Below, one piece after another: positions 60,891 through 64,000 of a stretch of 64,000 nt of DNA. The notes under the pieces were generated by a model. That model made no database searches. It saw only the letters and a list, made by a program, of their open reading frames with translations, and was not told the origin of the DNA. Source of the DNA: Acidimicrobiaceae bacterium (lineage in GTDB: Bacteria; Actinomycetota; Acidimicrobiia; Acidimicrobiales; Ilumatobacteraceae); contig CANFUE010000001.1 of NCBI GenBank assembly GCA_947450115.1, positions 1 through 64,000 of the forward strand. Direction: 5' to 3'. Positions within the stretch are counted from its first letter, which is position 1; each line of letters opens with the position of its first letter. Made by a program: the position numbers and the translations under genes.

Positions 60891-62444
60891 TCAGCCAATT
60901 GTGCGGCCACTTTCCCAATAAGGAGCACGCAATGTGCGCTTATTGATTTTGCCCATGGCATTGCGACCCACTGTAGAAACAATTTCTACGGTACGTGGGC
61001 ACTTGTAACCAGCGAGATGTTCGCGGCACAGAGCAATGAGTTCTTCAGGTGTGGGCGCATTGTTGATGTCTTGCGGAACAACAAGTGCTTTCACTGCCTC
61101 GCCCATGTCTTTGTCTGGCACACCAATAACGGCCACGTCGGCAACTTGTGGGTGCTCAATGAGAACTTTTTCTGCTTCCGCTGGGTAGATGTTGACGCCA
61201 CCGGAAACAATCATGTCGCTGAAACGGTCGGTGATGTACACGAAACCATCGGGGGTCACATATCCAATTTCACCCAGAGTAAACACACCAGGACGCAAGT
61301 GAGCCTTGGCGGATTTTTCGGGGTCATTCGGGTACACCACGCCACGACCAGTGGAGTCTTCGAAAAAGAGGCGACCCTCGGTGCCTGCAGGCAACTCGTT
61401 ACCGTCGTCGTCAACAACTACACAACGCGTAAATGGCGGAATAACACGACCCACTGAACCTTGATGTGTGAGCCAGTCTTCGCTTGCTATAGAACAAACA
61501 GTTCCTACTTCGGTTGCGCCATAAGCATCGACAAAAACCGGACCAAACCATTCGATCATCTGTTGCTTCACGTCGATGGGGCAAGCCGAACCAGTGTGCG
61601 ACATGATTTTCACACTCGACACGTCGTATTTCTTACGTACGTCGAGAGGAAGGTCGAGCAAACGCTTGAAGTGTGTTGGCACCATGACGCTGCTGGCAAC
61701 TTTGTAGGTTTCAATGAGTTGCAAAACACGCTCTGGGTCGAACTTTTCCAAAATGACAACGGGAGTGCCAGCTGCAAGTACACGCACGCCCGACAGCGGA
61801 CCTGTGTGATACATCGGGCCCACAACAATGTGCGCGCCCAACAATGCAAAACGGTTTTGCTGCAAGGCAGCAATGTGCTCATCGATATTTTTACCGCCAG
61901 CAAACATGGTGGGCGGAAGTTCTACACCTTTTGGCACACCGGTAGTGCCGCTGGTGTACATGAGGTTCGGACGTGGAGGCACGTTGCTCGATGGCTCGTC
62001 GTCAGAAGCATTGGCAATGAACTCGTCAAGGGTGACGACCCCTGCGCCTACTGCACCCTGCGGACGCCAGACCACAATGGGTATGGGCTTTTCCAACAAT
62101 GCAACTGCATTCACTGCGCGCTCGAGGTTTTCTGGGCCGGTAAAGAACAAACGTGTGTCGGAATCTTTCAAGATGTAAGCAACTTCATCGGCGTTCAGGT
62201 GAAAGTTCACGGGAACACTTGAACCGCCAGCATGCAAAGTGCACAAATGTGCAAGAGCCGTTTCAACGCTGTTTTCTGCAAACACTGCAACGCGACGACT
62301 TGGGCCAAGGTCGCTGGCATTGATTGCATTAATAATTTTGTTCACCAAGGTGTTGAGTTGTGGCCAGGTGAGCGCAGTGCGCCCATCGCGTACACCTACA
62401 TCTGTTGGGTGAGACGCTGCAAACTCACGCAGCACAACTGCCAT
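60891..62444 (-). CDS. Acyl-CoA synthetase (FadD-like AMP-forming ligase)
   Basis: A 517-residue ANL-superfamily ligase that activates a carboxylic acid as acyl-AMP and then acyl-CoA. Motifs are LMYTSGTTGVPKG (P-loop-like), DAYGATEVGT, LGEIGYVTPDGFVYITDR and the catalytic lysine in GKINKRTLR. The chain length or ring type cannot be read. BioY lies 2 bp upstream and the crotonase gene 27 bp downstream. Confidence 0.93.
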   Translation of the reverse strand: MAVVLREFAASHPTDVGVRDGRTALTWPQLNTLVNKIINAINASDLGPSRRVAVFAENSVETALAHLCTLHAGGSSVPVNFHLNADEVAYILKDSDTRLFFTGPENLERAVNAVALLEKPIPIVVWRPQGAVGAGVVTLDEFIANASDDEPSSNVPPRPNLMYTSGTTGVPKGVELPPTMFAGGKNIDEHIAALQQNRFALLGAHIVVGPMYHTGPLSGVRVLAAGTPVVILEKFDPERVLQLIETYKVASSVMVPTHFKRLLDLPLDVRKKYDVSSVKIMSHTGSACPIDVKQQMIEWFGPVFVDAYGATEVGTVCSIASEDWLTHQGSVGRVIPPFTRCVVVDDDGNELPAGTEGRLFFEDSTGRGVVYPNDPEKSAKAHLRPGVFTLGEIGYVTPDGFVYITDRFSDMIVSGGVNIYPAEAEKVLIEHPQVADVAVIGVPDKDMGEAVKALVVPQDINNAPTPEELIALCREHLAGYKCPRTVEIVSTVGRNAMGKINKRTLRAPYWESGRTIG

Positions 62445-62446
62445 GA

Positions 62447-63076
62447 CTACTTACCCTTTGAAGAAACAGTTGCCCAAGCAAGTGGCGTGAGAAGACCAGC
62501 AAGTGCCATCTTCAACAAGTCGCCCACCAAAAAGGGAGTCACACCGTAGGCAATGGCATTTGCATCGCCATTTGCTACTGGAATGTGCAAGTTGTGAGCA
62601 AGCCACAATGCACCAAAGGCGTAGATGATGATGGTGCCAAATGCCATTGCGGCAAGTGACGACACCACTTCGCGGTCGTGACGGCGCTCGGCAAGTTTGC
62701 CAATGACACCTGCGGCAACAATGAAGCCAACGAAGTAACCCAGTGTTGAACCAGTTCCGTTATGCCAACCTCCGTCGCCACCTGCGTAGAAAGGAAGACC
62801 AACGAGGCCAAGACCCCAGTAGAGAGCCTGGCTGGCAATGCCACGACGCATGCCGAGTGCTGCACCTGACAACAAGACAGCAAATGTTTGGCCGGTGAGC
62901 GGCACTGGCGTGAAGCCGAGAGAGAATTTCACCTGGGCAGCTGCTGCGGTGAGCAGCGCAAAACCAAGAACCAAAACGACGTCGCGCGTAATGGCGCGGG
63001 AGCGCACACTCGACTTTGGCAAAAGATCAACGAGAACTGTGGCCTTCGAGCCAGCGGTCAGGGTTGGGGTAGACAC
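62447..63076 (-). CDS. bioY: Biotin transporter BioY
   Basis: A 209-residue membrane protein, the S component of an ECF-type biotin transporter. It has five to six hydrophobic helices and the family stretches GFTPVPLTGQTFAVLLSGAALG and 'ALYWGLGLVGLPFYAGG'. The energising EcfA and EcfT parts are not in this window; some BioY work alone. It is unusual to see it directly ahead of an acyl-CoA ligase; a biotin-dependent acyl-CoA carboxylase step may link them. GTG 63076 is chosen, with GAGG upstream; GTG 63088 is possible. Confidence 0.9.
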   Translation of the reverse strand: MSTPTLTAGSKATVLVDLLPKSSVRSRAITRDVVLVLGFALLTAAAAQVKFSLGFTPVPLTGQTFAVLLSGAALGMRRGIASQALYWGLGLVGLPFYAGGDGGWHNGTGSTLGYFVGFIVAAGVIGKLAERRHDREVVSSLAAMAFGTIIIYAFGALWLAHNLHIPVANGDANAIAYGVTPFLVGDLLKMALAGLLTPLAWATVSSKGK

Positions 63077-63232
63077 AAAAAACCTCACTCAATTGTTTGT
63101 AGGGCAGTACTGCACGGCGAACCGTCGTCAAAGTGTACCGAGGTGACCCTTTTCTCAACGAGTTTCACGGTCTGGTACGAAGTTTTGGCTTCGATGTCGC
63201 ACAGGAAACGGTGCGCTACTAGCGTCTAACCC

Positions 63233-64000
63233 GTGACAGACCTTCCCGATATCGACCAGTTCCGTAAAGAAGCCCGTGTTTGGCTCGAGCAAAACGCCGA
63301 GGCACTGCCGGAAGCGGACAAATCTGACGACGAAGAGCAAGAAGTGCAGTGGGGCCACGGTTCCGACAACGTTGCCATCTTCCACAACTTCTCCGATGAG
63401 CAAGAACTTGAGCGCCTCAATGCAGTGAAGGCATGGCAACGCAAGAAGTTCGATGCTGGCTACGCAATGATCAACTGGCCAGAAGAGGTTGGCGGCCGTG
63501 GTCTTCCTGCCACCTACGTGCGCGCCTACACCACCGAAGAATCAAAGTTCCACATTCCTAGCGCTGGCGAGCTTCCCCCTACCTCAATGGGCCTCATTGC
63601 CACCACTGTTGGCGCATTTGGAACACCAGAGCAAAAAGAAATGTTTGTGAAGCCACTCATGAGCATGGAAATTTGTGGCTGCCAGCTCTTCAGCGAACCA
63701 AGCGCTGGTTCCGACCTTGCGTCACTCACTACTCGCGCTGTGCGCGATGGTGATGAGTGGGTTTTAAATGGTCAAAAAGTGTGGACCTCTGGTGCTCGTT
63801 TTGCTGAGTGGGGTTTGGCCATCACACGTCACGACTTCGATGTACCCAAGCACAAAGGCATGACCGCATTTATGGTTCCTTTCAACGCCCCTGGTGTTGA
63901 AGTGCGCGCCATTAAGCAAATGAGTGGTGGCGCAAACTTCAATGAAGTTTTCCTCACCGACGTGCGCATTCCCGACTCGTTGCGTCTTGGCCCCGTAGGC
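63233..64000 (+). CDS. Acyl-CoA dehydrogenase, cut by the right edge
   Basis: Open to the window edge, 256 codons seen from GTG 63233. It shows QRKKFDAGYAMINWPEEVGG, GCQLFSEPSAGSDLASL, GQKVWTSGARF and MSGGANFNEVFL, the same order as in the acyl-CoA dehydrogenase at 30241, and shares its N-terminal extension (WGHGSDNVAIF against WGEGSDKVNVF), so the two are paralogues. It diverges from bioY, with about 155 bp between the starts, which must contain promoters for both directions. The 3' part is missing. Confidence 0.9.
   Translation, partial: MTDLPDIDQFRKEARVWLEQNAEALPEADKSDDEEQEVQWGHGSDNVAIFHNFSDEQELERLNAVKAWQRKKFDAGYAMINWPEEVGGRGLPATYVRAYTTEESKFHIPSAGELPPTSMGLIATTVGAFGTPEQKEMFVKPLMSMEICGCQLFSEPSAGSDLASLTTRAVRDGDEWVLNGQKVWTSGARFAEWGLAITRHDFDVPKHKGMTAFMVPFNAPGVEVRAIKQMSGGANFNEVFLTDVRIPDSLRLGPVG

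Noticed and set aside
1-64000. CRISPR arrays, transposons, integrases, tRNA or rRNA genes
   Set aside because: No spaced direct repeats, transposase or recombinase-like proteins, or tRNA-like structures were seen; the only clean tandem repeats are inside coding sequences.

Overview
The window looks like a piece of a compact actinobacterial chromosome, most probably class Acidimicrobiia (Ilumatobacter or freshwater acIV type). The taxonomic call is inference. It rests on a WhiB regulator, the PafB/PafC pair, coenzyme F420 genes (cofC, cofD, cofE), a DUF5719 protein beside a large membrane glycosyltransferase, DUF3039, DUF4031 and FmdB small proteins, an imuA'-imuB-dnaE2 mutasome with actinobacterial-type LexA boxes, and many FadE/FadD/P450 genes. 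Base composition is moderate (roughly half G+C by eye). Many genes start at GTG. I see no tRNA, rRNA, CRISPR array, insertion sequence or prophage.

Layout. 0-2.7 kb: ftsH overlapping tail-to-tail with a membrane thioredoxin-like gene. 2.7-20 kb: a cell-envelope block with a DUF4239 membrane protein, DUF5719, a 1058-residue GT2/membrane protein, a flippase-like protein, gmd and fcl (GDP-L-fucose synthesis), a sugar-nucleotide pyrophosphorylase, an SDR with substituted catalytic residues and three GT4 glycosyltransferases; cofD-cofE lies inside it. 20-23 kb: a rhomboid protease and several small conserved proteins. 23-30 kb: a DNA-damage block on the minus strand (B12-binding CarH-like regulator, imuA', imuB, Nudix, dnaE2) with two perfect LexA palindromes. 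30-38.4 kb: acyl-CoA dehydrogenase, rnhB, selD, an unknown 408-residue protein, gpsA, cofC, a PIG-L deacetylase, a DinB-like enzyme, and HU followed by a separate Lys/Ala/Pro-rich basic protein. 38.4-39.0 kb: an AT-rich gap. 39-44 kb: PhoH2, WhiB, a limonene-epoxide-hydrolase-like protein, an exonuclease, PafB/PafC. 44-54 kb: the two subunits of a split B12-dependent acyl-CoA mutase about 8 kb apart, with a P450, a TIM-barrel isomerase, an SDR, pgi, a solute-binding lipoprotein and an APH-like kinase. 54-64 kb: a catabolic block of DUF35 protein plus thiolase, TetR, two enoyl-CoA hydratases, a P450, an acyl-CoA ligase, BioY and a second acyl-CoA dehydrogenase that runs off the right edge.

How it fits together. 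The left third builds and exports surface glycans. The middle is DNA repair and mutagenesis with its regulators. The right third breaks down acyl-CoA or terpenoid/steroid-like compounds, feeding a cobalamin mutase. Twelve convergent gene pairs occur and eleven of them abut within 15 bp or overlap, so there is little room for intrinsic terminators. The one strong terminator hairpin follows the HU/basic-protein pair.
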